From CAVPEW01 sp963703565 (lineage in GTDB: Bacteria > Actinomycetota > Acidimicrobiia > Acidimicrobiales > VFJN01): 64,000 nucleotides of DNA. The stretch spans positions 1 through 64,000 of the forward strand of contig CAVPEW010000072.1 in assembly GCA_963703565.1 (NCBI GenBank). Direction: 5' to 3'. Under the pieces are notes generated by a model. It saw only the letters and a program-made list of their open reading frames with translations. It was not told the origin of the DNA and made no database searches. A program made the translations under genes and the position numbers. Of the stretch, positions 1 through 8,658 are shown one piece after another; position 1 is the first letter of the stretch; each line of letters starts with the position of its first letter.

Positions 1-1187
1 CTTGTTGATCTTGGTGACGTGGCCGGCGCCGACGGTACGACCACCCTCCCGGATCGCGAACCGCAACCCCTCGTCCATCGCGATCGGATGGATCAACTCC
101 ACCGTCATCGTCGTGTTGTCACCCGGCATGCACATCTCGGTCCCGTCCGGCAACACGATCGACCCCGTCACATCCGTCGTACGGAAGTAGAACTGCGGCC
201 GGTAGTTCGAGAAGAACGGCTTGTGCCGACCACCCTCAGCCTGGGTCAACACATACACCTGAGCCTCGAAGTTCGTGTGCGGCGTGATGCTGCCCGGCTT
301 GCCAACACCTGACCCCGCTCCACCTCCTCCTTCTTCGTGCCCCGCAACAACGCGCCCCGATGTTGTCGCCCGCCTGACCCTGATCCAACAACTTGCGGAA
401 CATCTCCACACCCGTGCACGTCGTCTTTTGCGTCGCCGCGGATCCCGACGATCTCCACCTCGTCGCCCGTGTGGATCACACCCTGCTCCACCTTGCCCGT
501 CACCACCGTCCCCCGACCCGTGATCGAAAACACATCCTCGATCGGCATCAAGAACGGCTTGTCCAACTCGCGCACCGGTTCAGGCACGAACTCGTCCACC
601 GCCGCCATCAACTCCAACACCTGCCCCGCCGCAACCGAATCACCCTCCAACGCCTTGAGCGCCGACACCCGCACCACCGGCGTGTCATCCCCAGGGAACT
701 CGTACTCCGACAACAGCTCCCGAACCTCGATCTCGACCAGCTCGAGCAGCTCCTCGTCGTCGACCATGTCAACCTTGTTCAACGCCACCACGATCGCCGG
801 CACACCCACCTGACGGGCCAGCAACACATGCTCGCGCGTCTGAGGCATCGGCCCGTCCGTCGCCGCGACCACCAAGATCGCCCCATCCACCTGCGCCGCA
901 CCAGTGATCATGTTCTTGATGTAGTCCGCGTGACCCGGCATATCCACATGCGCGTAGTGACGATTGTCCGTCTCGTACTCCACATGTGAGATGTTGATCG
1001 TGATCCCCCGCTGACGCTCCTCCGGCGCCTTGTCGATCTGATCGAACGCCATCACCTGCACCGACGGATTCGCATCCGCCAACACCCGAGTGATCGCCGC
1101 AGTCAACGTCGTCTTCCCATGATCGATATGGCCCATCGTCCCCACATTCAAATGAGGCTTGGTCCGCTCGAACTTCTCCTTGGCCAT
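1..1187 (-). CDS. tuf: Elongation factor Tu, frameshifted, stop codon just outside the window
   Basis: EF-Tu is the GTPase that delivers aminoacyl-tRNA to the ribosome. The N-terminal G domain is clear: GHIDHGKT at residues 19-26, DMPGH at 82-86 (a Met where most EF-Tu proteins have Cys), and NKVD at 137-140. The ATG at 1187 follows a good Shine-Dalgarno (AGGAG). The C-terminus reads to the first base of the window (..HVTKINK), so only the stop is missing. Three indels break the frame: one extra A in the run near 426-429, two extra bases near 348-350, and one missing base near 302. All of EF-Tu is recognisable across the three frames. I therefore read the breaks as sequence or assembly errors, although a decaying second tuf copy cannot be excluded. 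Two tRNA genes lie directly upstream on the same strand, an arrangement common for bacterial tuf loci. Confidence 0.93.
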
Positions 1188-1217
1188 GAAACTCGCTCCT
1201 CGTACCGATCTAGGGCT

Positions 1218-1294
1218 TGGTGGCGGCGGCCGGGATCGAACCGGCGACACCTCGATTATGAGCCGAGTGCTCTGACCGACTGAGCTACGCCGCC
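1218..1294 (-). tRNA. tRNA-Met (CAT)
   Basis: A complete cloverleaf reads on the minus strand. The acceptor arm GGCGGCG pairs with CGCCGCC, the D-arm contains TAGCTCAGTCGG, the anticodon loop is CTCATAA with anticodon CAT, the T-arm contains GGTTCGATCC, and CCA is encoded. The 5' end has the elongator-type G-C pair rather than an initiator mismatch. An Ile2 tRNA (CAT modified to lysidine) cannot be ruled out by eye. It sits 30 bases upstream of tuf. Confidence 0.93.
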
Positions 1295-1304
1295 TCGTAG
1301 GGCG

Positions 1305-1377
1305 AGCCCTCTGTGGGAATCGAACCCACGACACCAGCCTTACCATGGCTGTGCTCTGCCGACTGAGCTAAGAGGGC
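1305..1377 (-). tRNA. tRNA-Thr (GGT)
   Basis: A cloverleaf reads on the minus strand. The acceptor GCCCTCT pairs with AGAGGGC, the D-arm is TAGCTCAGTCGG, the anticodon stem CAGCC/GGCTG encloses loop ATGGTAA with anticodon GGT, and the T-loop is GGTTCGATTCC. CCA is not encoded. It is the first of a tRNA-Thr, tRNA-Met, tuf series that is probably transcribed together. Confidence 0.94.
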
Positions 1378-1527
1378 GTGGCCGCCAGGATGGCCGAGGG
1401 CCACCAGGGACGGCCGACCAGCATACCGACCCCGGGCCCCGGGCTCCAGCGAGGCAGGATCCGGTGCCGGGGCGCAGCACCACGGTCCGGGCTCAAGGCC
1501 CCGCCCCGTCCGACCGATCCACACAGG

Positions 1528-2580
1528 ATGCGGATCAGGCGGGTCATCGTCGAGGACGGCGAAACCGCTCGCACGCTCGCCCTTCACCCGGCGCTGACGG
1601 TGATCGCCGGGATCGGCGCGGCCGCACGGACAGCGTTGCTCGACGAGGTGGTCCACGCCCTGGCCGGTGACCGGGCAGGGGTGCACGTGGAGCTGGTCGA
1701 CCGCCACGGCACCCACCTGGCCCTGCTGCACCCCCGGCAGGCCCCCGCCCGGCTGGTGGACGTCGGGGACGGGACTGACCTCAGCGAGGCCGTCCGCGGG
1801 CCCCTCGGTCGTATCGACCTACTGAGCTCGCTCGGTTTCGACCCGGCCAGCGCCACCGCCACGATGCGCCTCGGGCCCGAGGACCTCGTCGACGCCACGC
1901 GGATCGACGCGGCCATCGGGCGGCTGGCCTGCCTCGACCAGATCGAGCTGTGGGAGCTTGCCGGCGGCGTCTGCCGTTCACGCGGCCAGGAGTCGGACCC
2001 GGACCGCGTGCCCGACCCGGGACCGGGCCCCGACAACGGCATTGCCGACGACCCTCGGCACCTGTTCGCGTCGCAGCCCACGGGCCGCCGCGGCCGGCGG
2101 CGACGTGGGCGCGGCGAGAACCTGCCACCTCCGGCCGCGCCACCGGACCCCGCCGAGCGGTGGCACGAGCTGGCCGGAGACGTCGAGGTCGACTGGGCCC
2201 TGGCCCACCGTGAGGAGATCGAGGCCGGCGCTTCCCTGCGCCGGCGACTCGCCGCGCTCGAGCTGATCTCGAGCACCGTGCCCGACGCTGGCGACGACGA
2301 GGCCGGTGAGCTGGCCGGAGCGCTCGTGGAAGCCCTGGTGCGCACCCGTCACGCCGGGGCCGAGGGACTCCCACTGGTGCTCGACGACCCCTTCGGAGCC
2401 GTGGACGGGTCGCTGAAGCCCCTGCTGCTCGAGCTCGTGGGTCAGGCTTCGCGCGATCAGCAGGTGATCCTGCTGACCAGCGACGACGAGGTCGCGTCCT
2501 GGGCCCGCCTCGAAGCACTCACCGGTGAGCTCGGGGTCGTCGAACCCAGCGGCGACGGGGCGACCAGCCTGCATCGCTAG
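1528..2580 (+). CDS. Degenerate ABC/SMC-like ATPase-domain protein of unknown role
   Basis: About 350 residues from the ATG at 1528; an upstream in-frame GTG at 1378 would overlap the tRNA-Thr end. The N-terminus has the look of an SMC/RecF-type nucleotide-binding fold, with a strand followed by a glycine-rich turn (VIAGIGAAARTALLDEV) where Walker A would sit. The GK[ST] of a working P-loop is missing. Near the C-terminus LPLVLDDPFGAVD resembles a Walker B/D-loop, followed by a switch-like strand (QQVILLTSDDEV). The middle is Arg/Pro-rich and probably disordered. The likely meaning is a catalytically dead or very divergent ATPase. I do not recognise a named family. It lies 11 bases before a GNAT gene. 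Confidence 0.7.
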   Translation: MRIRRVIVEDGETARTLALHPALTVIAGIGAAARTALLDEVVHALAGDRAGVHVELVDRHGTHLALLHPRQAPARLVDVGDGTDLSEAVRGPLGRIDLLSSLGFDPASATATMRLGPEDLVDATRIDAAIGRLACLDQIELWELAGGVCRSRGQESDPDRVPDPGPGPDNGIADDPRHLFASQPTGRRGRRRRGRGENLPPPAAPPDPAERWHELAGDVEVDWALAHREEIEAGASLRRRLAALELISSTVPDAGDDEAGELAGALVEALVRTRHAGAEGLPLVLDDPFGAVDGSLKPLLLELVGQASRDQQVILLTSDDEVASWARLEALTGELGVVEPSGDGATSLHR

Positions 2581-2591
2581 GGTCGCCGATC

Positions 2592-3086
2592 ATGGAGTTG
2601 CGCCCGGCGAGGATCACCGACGCCGACGCGATCCGCTCGATCTACAACCGCGAGGTCGAGGGCTCCACCGCCACCTTCGACCTCGTCGCGCGCTCGGCCG
2701 AAGATCAGCGGCGTTGGCTGCAGGATCGTTCGGGGGCCCACGCCGTGCTCGTGGCGGAGGCAGACGGCACGGTCGTCGGCTTCGCCGCCCTGTCCCCCTG
2801 GCGGGACCGGCCCGCCTACCGGACCTCGGTCGAGGACTCCGTCTACGTCACGCCCCACGCCCAGGGGCAGGGGATGGGCCGGGCCCTGCTCGACGCGCTC
2901 GTCGAGACCGCCTCCAGCCATGGGTTCCACGCCTGCTTCGCGCGGATCGTGGCAGGTCACGAGGCATCTCTGGCCCTCCACCGACGGTGCGGCTTCGAGG
3001 AGGTGGGCATCGAGCGCGAGGTGGGTCGCAAGTTCGGTCGTTGGCTCGACGTGGTCGTGATGGAGCGCCTCCTCGTCGATCGCTGA
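2592..3086 (+). CDS. GNAT-family N-acetyltransferase (phosphinothricin acetyltransferase-like)
   Basis: 164 residues, the normal size for Pat/MnaT-type acetyltransferases, which transfer acetyl from acetyl-CoA to amino groups of small molecules such as phosphinothricin or methionine sulfoximine. Visible features are the N-terminal RPARITDADAI, a central SVYVTPHAQGQGMG that carries the pyrophosphate-binding QxxGxG/A loop at about 91-96, and the family-typical LHRRCGFEEVG near the C-terminus. The true substrate cannot be told from sequence. The ATG at 2592 lies 8 bases after a TAGGGT box that overlaps the previous stop codon, so a short or absent leader is possible. Confidence 0.88.
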   Translation: MELRPARITDADAIRSIYNREVEGSTATFDLVARSAEDQRRWLQDRSGAHAVLVAEADGTVVGFAALSPWRDRPAYRTSVEDSVYVTPHAQGQGMGRALLDALVETASSHGFHACFARIVAGHEASLALHRRCGFEEVGIEREVGRKFGRWLDVVVMERLLVDR

Positions 3087-3113
3087 CCTCTGTAGGTTCC
3101 TACTTGGAACACA

Positions 3114-3142
3114 TTGAAATTGTATGAAATAGTCTGTAACGT
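3114..3142 (+). promoter_or_regulatory. Predicted sigma-70-type promoter for a leaderless SLH-protein mRNA
   Basis: TTGAAA (3114-3119), a 17-base spacer and TAACGT (3137-3142), in a short AT-rich island within otherwise very GC-rich DNA. The ATG at 3150 is only 7 bases beyond the -10 box, so transcription should start at or next to the start codon. Just upstream, GTTCC-tactt-GGAAC (3096-3110) forms a small inverted repeat that could be an operator. Confidence 0.6.
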
Positions 3143-3149
3143 CCTCCAC

Positions 3150-4214
3150 ATGGAGTCACCACCGTCAGCGCCGTCAAGGCAGTCATCGCCGTCGCCCGTG
3201 AGCGCCCGCCGGCGGCGGCGGCGGCGAAGGGTCGGATCCATCGCCGTCGCGTTGCTCGCCGGGGGCCCGGCGGCAGGGCTGCTGGGCACGGCCTCGGTGG
3301 CCGGCGCCACCACCGTGGATCCGTCGACGGCGTGCCCCGGGCCGCTCGACCACGTGAGCTTCGAGGACGTCCCGGACGATTCCACCCACGCTCGAGAGGT
3401 CGGCTGCGCCAGCTGGTGGGAGGTAGCGATCGGCGGCACCGACGGGTGGTTCGAGCCCGCCGCCACGACCAGGCGGGACCAGGTGGCCAGCATCGTGGCC
3501 CGACTGGTCGACCGCCTCGGTGGCGTCCTCCCCGGCTATGCGCCGAACCCCTACCGCGACGTCGACCCCGGCAGCCCGCACGTCGACGCCATCGCCCGGA
3601 TCACCGCCGTCGGCATCGCGCAGGGCACCGGCGACCGGAACTTCGATCCGGACCGCTCGATGACCCGGGCCCAGATGGCGACCCTGGTCGTCCACGCCTA
3701 CGAGTACGCGCGCGGCATGGCCCTGCCGACCGGGCCCGACTACTTCACCGACGACGAAGACTCGGTCCACGAGGACGAGATAGACAAGGCAGCCCTGGCC
3801 GGCTTCGTCGCCGGGGTGGGCGACGGCCGCTTCGATCCCGAGCGGGCGCTACGGCGAGACGAGGCCGCCGCGTTCGCCGTGCGGGCCCTGGGCCTCGCGG
3901 TGCAGTCCGGCGCCACCCAGGTCCCGGTCGAGCACGCCTCGTTCGAAGGCACCGGCACAGCGGCCTCGGCGCCCTTCCGACTCCGCAGCGGCCAGTACGC
4001 CGCCAGTTGGGAGTACCTCGGGGACTGCTACTACGGGCCGTCGCTCGAGCCGGTCGACCCCGAGGCCGACCGCATCATCCTGCCGGCCGGGGTGGGACCT
4101 GCGCCGGGGCAGGCACCGTTGGGCCACTCCGAACCCCTCGCTTATCGGCTCCACACTCCCGCAGGCGGCAACGAGCCGTGCGCCTGGCGGATCCGCCTCG
4201 ACCGGACCGGCTGA
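3150..4214 (+). CDS. Secreted S-layer-homology (SLH) domain protein
   Basis: About 354 residues. An N-terminal run of eight arginines precedes a hydrophobic stretch (SIAVALLAGGPAAGLL) ending in AGA, a signal peptide with an unusually basic n-region. Three SLH-type repeats of about 55-60 residues follow, with the typical pattern FxDV/YRDVDPGSPH, then GIAQGTGDRNFDPDRSMTR and GDGRFDPERALRR. SLH repeats usually tether proteins to cell-wall polymers. The last 100 residues are not SLH and contain two cysteines; their role is unknown. I chose the ATG at 3150 because the promoter signals end just before it. The in-frame TTG at 3114 coincides with the -35 box. Confidence 0.85.
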   Translation: MESPPSAPSRQSSPSPVSARRRRRRRRVGSIAVALLAGGPAAGLLGTASVAGATTVDPSTACPGPLDHVSFEDVPDDSTHAREVGCASWWEVAIGGTDGWFEPAATTRRDQVASIVARLVDRLGGVLPGYAPNPYRDVDPGSPHVDAIARITAVGIAQGTGDRNFDPDRSMTRAQMATLVVHAYEYARGMALPTGPDYFTDDEDSVHEDEIDKAALAGFVAGVGDGRFDPERALRRDEAAAFAVRALGLAVQSGATQVPVEHASFEGTGTAASAPFRLRSGQYAASWEYLGDCYYGPSLEPVDPEADRIILPAGVGPAPGQAPLGHSEPLAYRLHTPAGGNEPCAWRIRLDRTG

Positions 4215-4347
4215 CGGCGGAACCCTGCCAGCGGCCCCCGAGCCCCCGGTACCGACCCGGGTGACCGAACCCGCCCTGGCCGACCACCAGGGCCCCCTCC
4301 TGCGCTGGCCCCGGCAACACGGTCGGCGCCCCTTAGCCTCGGCCGCC

Positions 4348-6476
4348 GTGCCCACCTCGTTCCCCCGCCGATCCGCTCGCACCCAACGGTTCACGCTGGG
4401 AGTACCGCGCGATGTGGTCGTACACCCCGGTAGGACCCGTATCACCTTCCTGCGCTCGTCGGGCCCACATGACCCGGTCAACGCCCTGTGGGCCCTCGAC
4501 CCGTCCACCGGGGCCGAGACACTCGTCGCCGATCCTCGAGCCCTGCGTGGCGAGGGGCGCACGGGCGGCGGCGAGCGAGCCGGCGAAGTCGACGACCACG
4601 AACGTGCACGCCGCGAGAGACGCGGGAAGCCGCCACCGGCATCGTCGCCTACTCCTGCGACGCCGCCGGCCACCGCGCCGTCGCCGCGCTGGACGGCACC
4701 TTGATCGTCGCCGATCTCGACCGCGGCCAGGCCCGCCCGGTGGCGATCCCGGGACCGGTGTTCGACCCGCGCTGCGATCCCACCGGCCGATGGGTGGCCT
4801 GGGTGCTGGACAAGTCGCTGTGGGTCGCGCCACTCGACGATCCCGCCCGGGCTCGGCCCTGGGCTCACGATCCCGGCGAGGCGGTCTCGTGGGGCCGGGC
4901 CGAGTTCCTGGCCGCCGAGGAGATGGGCCGCCAACGAGGGTACTGGTGGTCCCCCGAAGGCGACGCCGTACTCGCCACCCGGGTCGACGAGACGCCCGTG
5001 GGCATCTGGTGGATCGCGGACCCGGCCCGACCGGCGGCCACGCCGCGCCCTGTGCGCTATCCGGCGGCGGGCACGGCCGACGCCGTGGTCGAGGCGTGGT
5101 TGGTGCCCCTCGAAGGCGACCCGGTCCCGGTTCCACGCGACCTGCGGCGCTGGCCTTACCTGGTCGCAGCCGGCTGGGACCGCCACGGGCCGTGGATCGC
5201 AGTGCAGTCCCAGGATCAGCGTGCAACCGAGGTCCACGCCGTCGACCCAGTCGACGGAACCACGACGCTGCTGGCCCACGACGAGGACACCGATTGGGTC
5301 GAGCTCGTCGCCGGTGCTCCTGCGCGCCTCGACGACGGTCGCCTAGTGACGACCGCCGAGCGCGGCGGGGCGAGGGCCCTGCTCGTGGACGGCCACGCCG
5401 TCACCGCCCCCGACCAGCAGGTGCGTGCTGTCAGTGGGATCGACGGCACCAGGGTCTGGTACGCCGCCAACCCGATCGAGGACTCCACTGTGGTGGCGCT
5501 GTGGCACTGGGACGACGCCGGAGGCTGCCGCCCCGTCATCGACACCCCTGGGGTGCACCACCTGTGCGGCGTGGCCGACGGCGTAGCCGTGGCACGATCC
5601 GCCAGCCTCGAACGGGACGGCGCCGTGACGCGTGTCCTGGGCGGTCCGACGCTCGGCTCGACCGAACCCGAGCCCGGGATCGAAACCCAGCCGCGCGTCG
5701 CTTTCGTCGGTCAGCGGCGGCTGGCGAGCGCCCTGCTCCTTCCGAGCGGCAACCTCGGAGGCGACGGCAAAGGCCTCCCGGTGCTGGTGGACCCCTACGG
5801 CGGCCCCCACGCGCTGCGGGTGCTGCAGGCGCGATCGGCATTCTGGACCTCGCAGTGGTTCGCCGACCAGGGCTTCGCCGTGGTGGTGACCGACGGCCGC
5901 GGCACTCCGGGGCGGGGAACCGCCTGGGAGCGGGCCGTGGCCGGCGACCTCGCCACCGCCGTGCTCGAGGACCAGGTCGCCGCCCTCGAGGCCTGGGCCG
6001 CCGTCGAGCCCCGTCTCGACCTGACGCGGGTGGCGATCCGGGGGTGGAGCTTCGGCGGTTACCTGGCCGCGCTGGCGGTCCTACGTCGACCCGACGTGTT
6101 TCACGCCGCGGTCGCCGGGGCCCCCGTCACCGACTGGCGCCTCTACGACACGCACTACACGCAGCGCTACCTCGGCCTACCGGACCGTCACCCGGACCGC
6201 TACAGGACCAGCTCCCTGATCGACGACGCAGCGACGCTGCGCCGACCGCTCCTGCTGGTGCACGGCCTGGCCGACGACAACGTGGTGGCCGCCCACACCC
6301 TGTCGCTGTCGGCCGCGCTGGTCGGAGCCGGGCGCGCCCACCAGGTGCTGCCGTTGACCGGCGTCACCCACATGGCGTCCCAGGAGGACGTGGCCGAGAA
6401 CCTGCTACTGCTCCAGGTCGACTTCCTGCGCGAGGCCCTCGGCATCGTGGAACCCGGGCCCGCTGAGCCGGCCTGA
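4348..6476 (+). CDS. S9-family serine peptidase (dipeptidyl-peptidase IV-like), one frameshift
   Basis: About 709 residues once one frameshift near 4600-4625 is bridged. The length before correction indicates one missing base or two extra bases. The first 90 residues (PTSFPRRSARTQRFTLG...) and the main part (REAATGIVAYSCDAAGHRA...) lie in different frames but together give the normal DPP-IV layout of a beta-propeller followed by a C-terminal alpha/beta-hydrolase domain. The catalytic triad is visible: Ser in GWSFGGY (codon at 6048), Asp in HGLADDN (first D, codon at 6273), His in THMAS (codon at 6369). The enzyme would release N-terminal dipeptides, often Xaa-Pro. There is no signal peptide, so it is probably cytosolic. 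The GTG start at 4348 is 8 bases after TAGCCT. Confidence 0.88.
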
Positions 6477-6498
6477 GCGGCGGCGGGGCCACGCCCGG

Positions 6499-7476
6499 TC
6501 AGGTCAATGCGTCGACTCGCGCTGCGACGACCTCTGGCGCCTCGAAGGGCACCATGTGCCCGACGCCAGGCAGCACGACCAGCTCCGCCCCCGCTATCGA
6601 GGCGGCCAGCGCCCGGTTGACGGGCAGCGGTGTCAGGAGATCGACCCGGCCGGCGATGACCACGGTGGGCACGTCCATGGCCGCGTGCCCCGGCCGCAGG
6701 TCCATCGCCAGCATGGAGTCGAGGAAGCCGTCGCGCACCTCGGCGGGGGTGGCGTCGAGCATCCGCGACGCCGCCTGCAGGTGGCTCCAGCGCACCCGGC
6801 GCCCGAACGCCGCCCTGGCCGCGAAGGGGGCGAGGCGTCCGCCGAACACCAGCCGCAGGTCGACGCCGTGCAGCAGGCCGGCCAGCGGTCCGCTGATGCG
6901 GGCGAGAGGCAGGGCTGCCGCGGTCGCCACGAGCACGACGCCGCGGGCCCGATCGACGAGCAGGTCGGGACGCTCCACCGCCAGCGCCTGGATCGACATA
7001 CCACCCATGGAGTGACCGACCAGCACGACGTCGTGGAGGTCGAGGTCGCTCAGCACCGCAGCCAGGTCTAGGCCCAGGCGGGCCATGGACCAACCCCCGG
7101 AGCCGACCGTCGACGCGCCGTGGCCGCGCTGGTCGTAGACCACGACACGGTGACCGCGCTCGATCAGACGTCGAGCCACCGGGCCCCACACCTGTCGGGC
7201 GTTGGTCCAGCCATGGACCAGGACGACCACTGGACCGTCGGCGGGGCCCAGCAACGACACAGCCACAGCGGCACCGTCGTCTGTGTCGACCACGCGCTGC
7301 TCACCACCCGGCAGACGCAGCGGATCGTCCCCCGGGGCCAACTCGAGGTCACGGGCGCGCCAACGGCGCGGTGCCGCCAGCGCCGCGCCCGCTCCCACGA
7401 GCAGACCGGCCCCGGCGACCACAGCCGCGCTACGGACGGCAAGGCTCAACCGTCGCGCCACTCGGCCCCCCGGCAT
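6499..7476 (-). CDS. Alpha/beta-fold hydrolase with an N-terminal membrane anchor
   Basis: 325 residues. Residues 12-35 form a hydrophobic segment after basic residues (signal anchor or signal peptide). The hydrolase domain has the oxyanion motif HGWTN (88-92), the nucleophile elbow GHSMGG (154-159, Ser156), a GRVDLLTP strand carrying the probable acid, and GVGHMVPFEAP with the catalytic His. A cap region lies between the nucleophile and the acid. Substrates of this superfamily (esters, epoxides, haloalkanes, lactones) cannot be assigned here. It converges on the S9 peptidase gene with a 22-base gap. Confidence 0.85.
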   Translation of the reverse strand: MPGGRVARRLSLAVRSAAVVAGAGLLVGAGAALAAPRRWRARDLELAPGDDPLRLPGGEQRVVDTDDGAAVAVSLLGPADGPVVVLVHGWTNARQVWGPVARRLIERGHRVVVYDQRGHGASTVGSGGWSMARLGLDLAAVLSDLDLHDVVLVGHSMGGMSIQALAVERPDLLVDRARGVVLVATAAALPLARISGPLAGLLHGVDLRLVFGGRLAPFAARAAFGRRVRWSHLQAASRMLDATPAEVRDGFLDSMLAMDLRPGHAAMDVPTVVIAGRVDLLTPLPVNRALAASIAGAELVVLPGVGHMVPFEAPEVVAARVDALT

Positions 7477-7542
7477 CGGTACATGGGACCGACCGTACTG
7501 CTCTCGGCGCCGGTGCAGCGCGGCGGGCGAAGCCCCGGCCGC

Positions 7543-7578
7543 GGCATCGGCGCCCCGCCTTGGCGGGGCGCCGATGCC
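7543..7578 (-). terminator. Perfect 17-bp inverted repeat, probable terminator of tRNA-Tyr
   Basis: Arms of 17 bases (7543-7559 and 7562-7578) are perfectly complementary with only TT between them. The structure begins 5 bases after the tRNA-Tyr 3' end on the minus strand and is followed by no T-run, so it would be a strong GC hairpin terminator or a processing signal. It is symmetrical and could act on either strand. Confidence 0.55.
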
Positions 7579-7583
7579 GAGGG

Positions 7584-7665
7584 TGGGCCGGGAAGGATTC
7601 GAACCTCCGTAGGCAATGCCGACTGGTTTACAGCCAGTTCCCTTTGGCCACTCGGGCACCGACCC
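7584..7665 (-). tRNA. tRNA-Tyr (GTA)
   Basis: A class II tRNA on the minus strand. The acceptor GGGTCGG pairs with CCGGCCC (one T-G pair), the D-arm begins CCCGAGTGG, the anticodon stem CTGG/CCAG encloses anticodon GTA, a long variable arm follows, and the T-arm is GGTTCGAATCC. The 82-base length fits bacterial tRNA-Tyr. CCA is not encoded. The divergent YajQ-family gene starts 40 bases away on the other strand. Confidence 0.94.
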
Positions 7666-7704
7666 AGGGGCGGGCAGCGTACCGGCCGTGGTAAGCGTGT
7701 CGCC

Positions 7705-8193
7705 ATGCCCAGCTTCGACGTGGTGTCCGAGCTCGACCGCCAAGAGGTGCGCAACGCCGTGGATCAGGCGGCACGGGAGGTCGCGCAGCGCTTCGACTTC
7801 AAAGGCACCGACTCCTCGGTCGACCTTGTCGACCAGGAGATCGTGCTGCGGTCCTCGACTCGTGACCGCCTCGACGCCTTGCGGATCGTGCTCGAGGAGA
7901 AGCTCGTGAAGCGCAAGGTGTCGCTCAAGTCGCTCGACCCCGGTTCGGTCGAAGACGCCGCCGGAGGCACCGCCCGCCAACGGATCGGGCTCGTCGCTGG
8001 CATCTCGCGCGACAAGGCGACCGAGCTCAACAAGCACGTCAAGGCCTGTGCCCCGAAGGGAGTCCAGACCCAGGTGCAGGGCGACCAGCTGCGCGTCGTC
8101 GCGAAGAAGCGCGACGACCTGCAGGCCGTGATCGCCTCGCTGCGGGAGGCCGACTTCGGCATCGCGTTGCAGTTCACCAACTTCCGGGACTAG
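7705..8193 (+). CDS. YajQ-family nucleotide-binding protein
   Basis: 162 residues, the full length of the YajQ (DUF520) family. The family start MPSFDVVSELDRQEVRNAVDQA, the FDFKGTDSSV strand and the C-terminal FGIALQFTNFRD are all present. Family members bind nucleotides; some bind cyclic-di-GMP and act with transcription regulators. The exact role in this organism is unknown. The ATG at 7705 matches the family start. A response-regulator gene follows 42 bases downstream on the same strand, which could mean joint expression. Confidence 0.93.
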   Translation: MPSFDVVSELDRQEVRNAVDQAAREVAQRFDFKGTDSSVDLVDQEIVLRSSTRDRLDALRIVLEEKLVKRKVSLKSLDPGSVEDAAGGTARQRIGLVAGISRDKATELNKHVKACAPKGVQTQVQGDQLRVVAKKRDDLQAVIASLREADFGIALQFTNFRD

Positions 8194-8235
8194 CCCTCCA
8201 CGTCCCCTCCGCGCTGTTCGGGCAGGATGAGAACG

Positions 8236-8616
8236 ATGTCCCGTCCGGTCGTGGTCCACGTCGAGGACGAACCCTCCGTGGCACGTCTGGTGCGCTTCTG
8301 GCTCGAAGACGCGGGTTACGACGTACGCACCGCTGCAGACGGCGCTGCCGGGCTGGCGCTGATCCGTCAGATCCGTCCCGCGGTGGTCCTCACCGACGCG
8401 CTCATGCCGGTCATGAGCGGCGACGAGCTCATCGTCGCGCTGACCCAGGACCCCGAGCTGTGCGAGATCCCCGTGCTCATGGCCACTGCCGCGGCCACGC
8501 CCGCACGTCGACGACGCATGCAGGAACTGGGGTGCCGAGCTGTCTTGGCCAAGCCGCTCGACGAAGCGACTCTGCTGGGAGCGGTGGTGGCCGCGCTCAG
8601 CCGCGCCGGCGCTTGA
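8236..8616 (+). CDS. Stand-alone response-regulator receiver (CheY-like)
   Basis: 126 residues forming one receiver domain with no output domain. The acidic pocket is EDE in VVHVEDEP near the N-terminus. The phospho-acceptor Asp54 lies in VVLTDALMP, a Thr/Ala-rich strand (LMATAAAT) follows, and the conserved Lys is in LAKPLDEAT. It would take phosphate from a histidine kinase that is not encoded in this window. An in-frame ATG at 8227 would add three residues; 8236 is preferred because AGGA lies at normal distance. Confidence 0.87.
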   Translation: MSRPVVVHVEDEPSVARLVRFWLEDAGYDVRTAADGAAGLALIRQIRPAVVLTDALMPVMSGDELIVALTQDPELCEIPVLMATAAATPARRRRMQELGCRAVLAKPLDEATLLGAVVAALSRAGA

Positions 8617-8617
8617 G

Positions 8618-8658
8618 GTCCCATCCGACGGTGGGACACCCATCGGTCGGCACCGATG
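8618..8658. terminator. Two GC hairpins between convergent genes, bidirectional terminator
   Basis: GTCCCA (8618-8623) pairs with TGGGAC (8632-8637), and CATCGGT (8641-8647) pairs with ACCGATG (8652-8658) around loop CGGC. Together they fill the whole gap between the stops of the response regulator (plus) and acs (minus). There is no T-run on either strand, so the call rests on position and stem quality. Confidence 0.5.

Noticed and set aside
1378..1527. A longer N-terminus for the ATPase-like gene from GTG 1378
   Set aside because: It would overlap the end of tRNA-Thr at its first base and adds a Pro/Arg-rich segment with no conservation signal; ATG 1528 is followed by a normal strand-like start.
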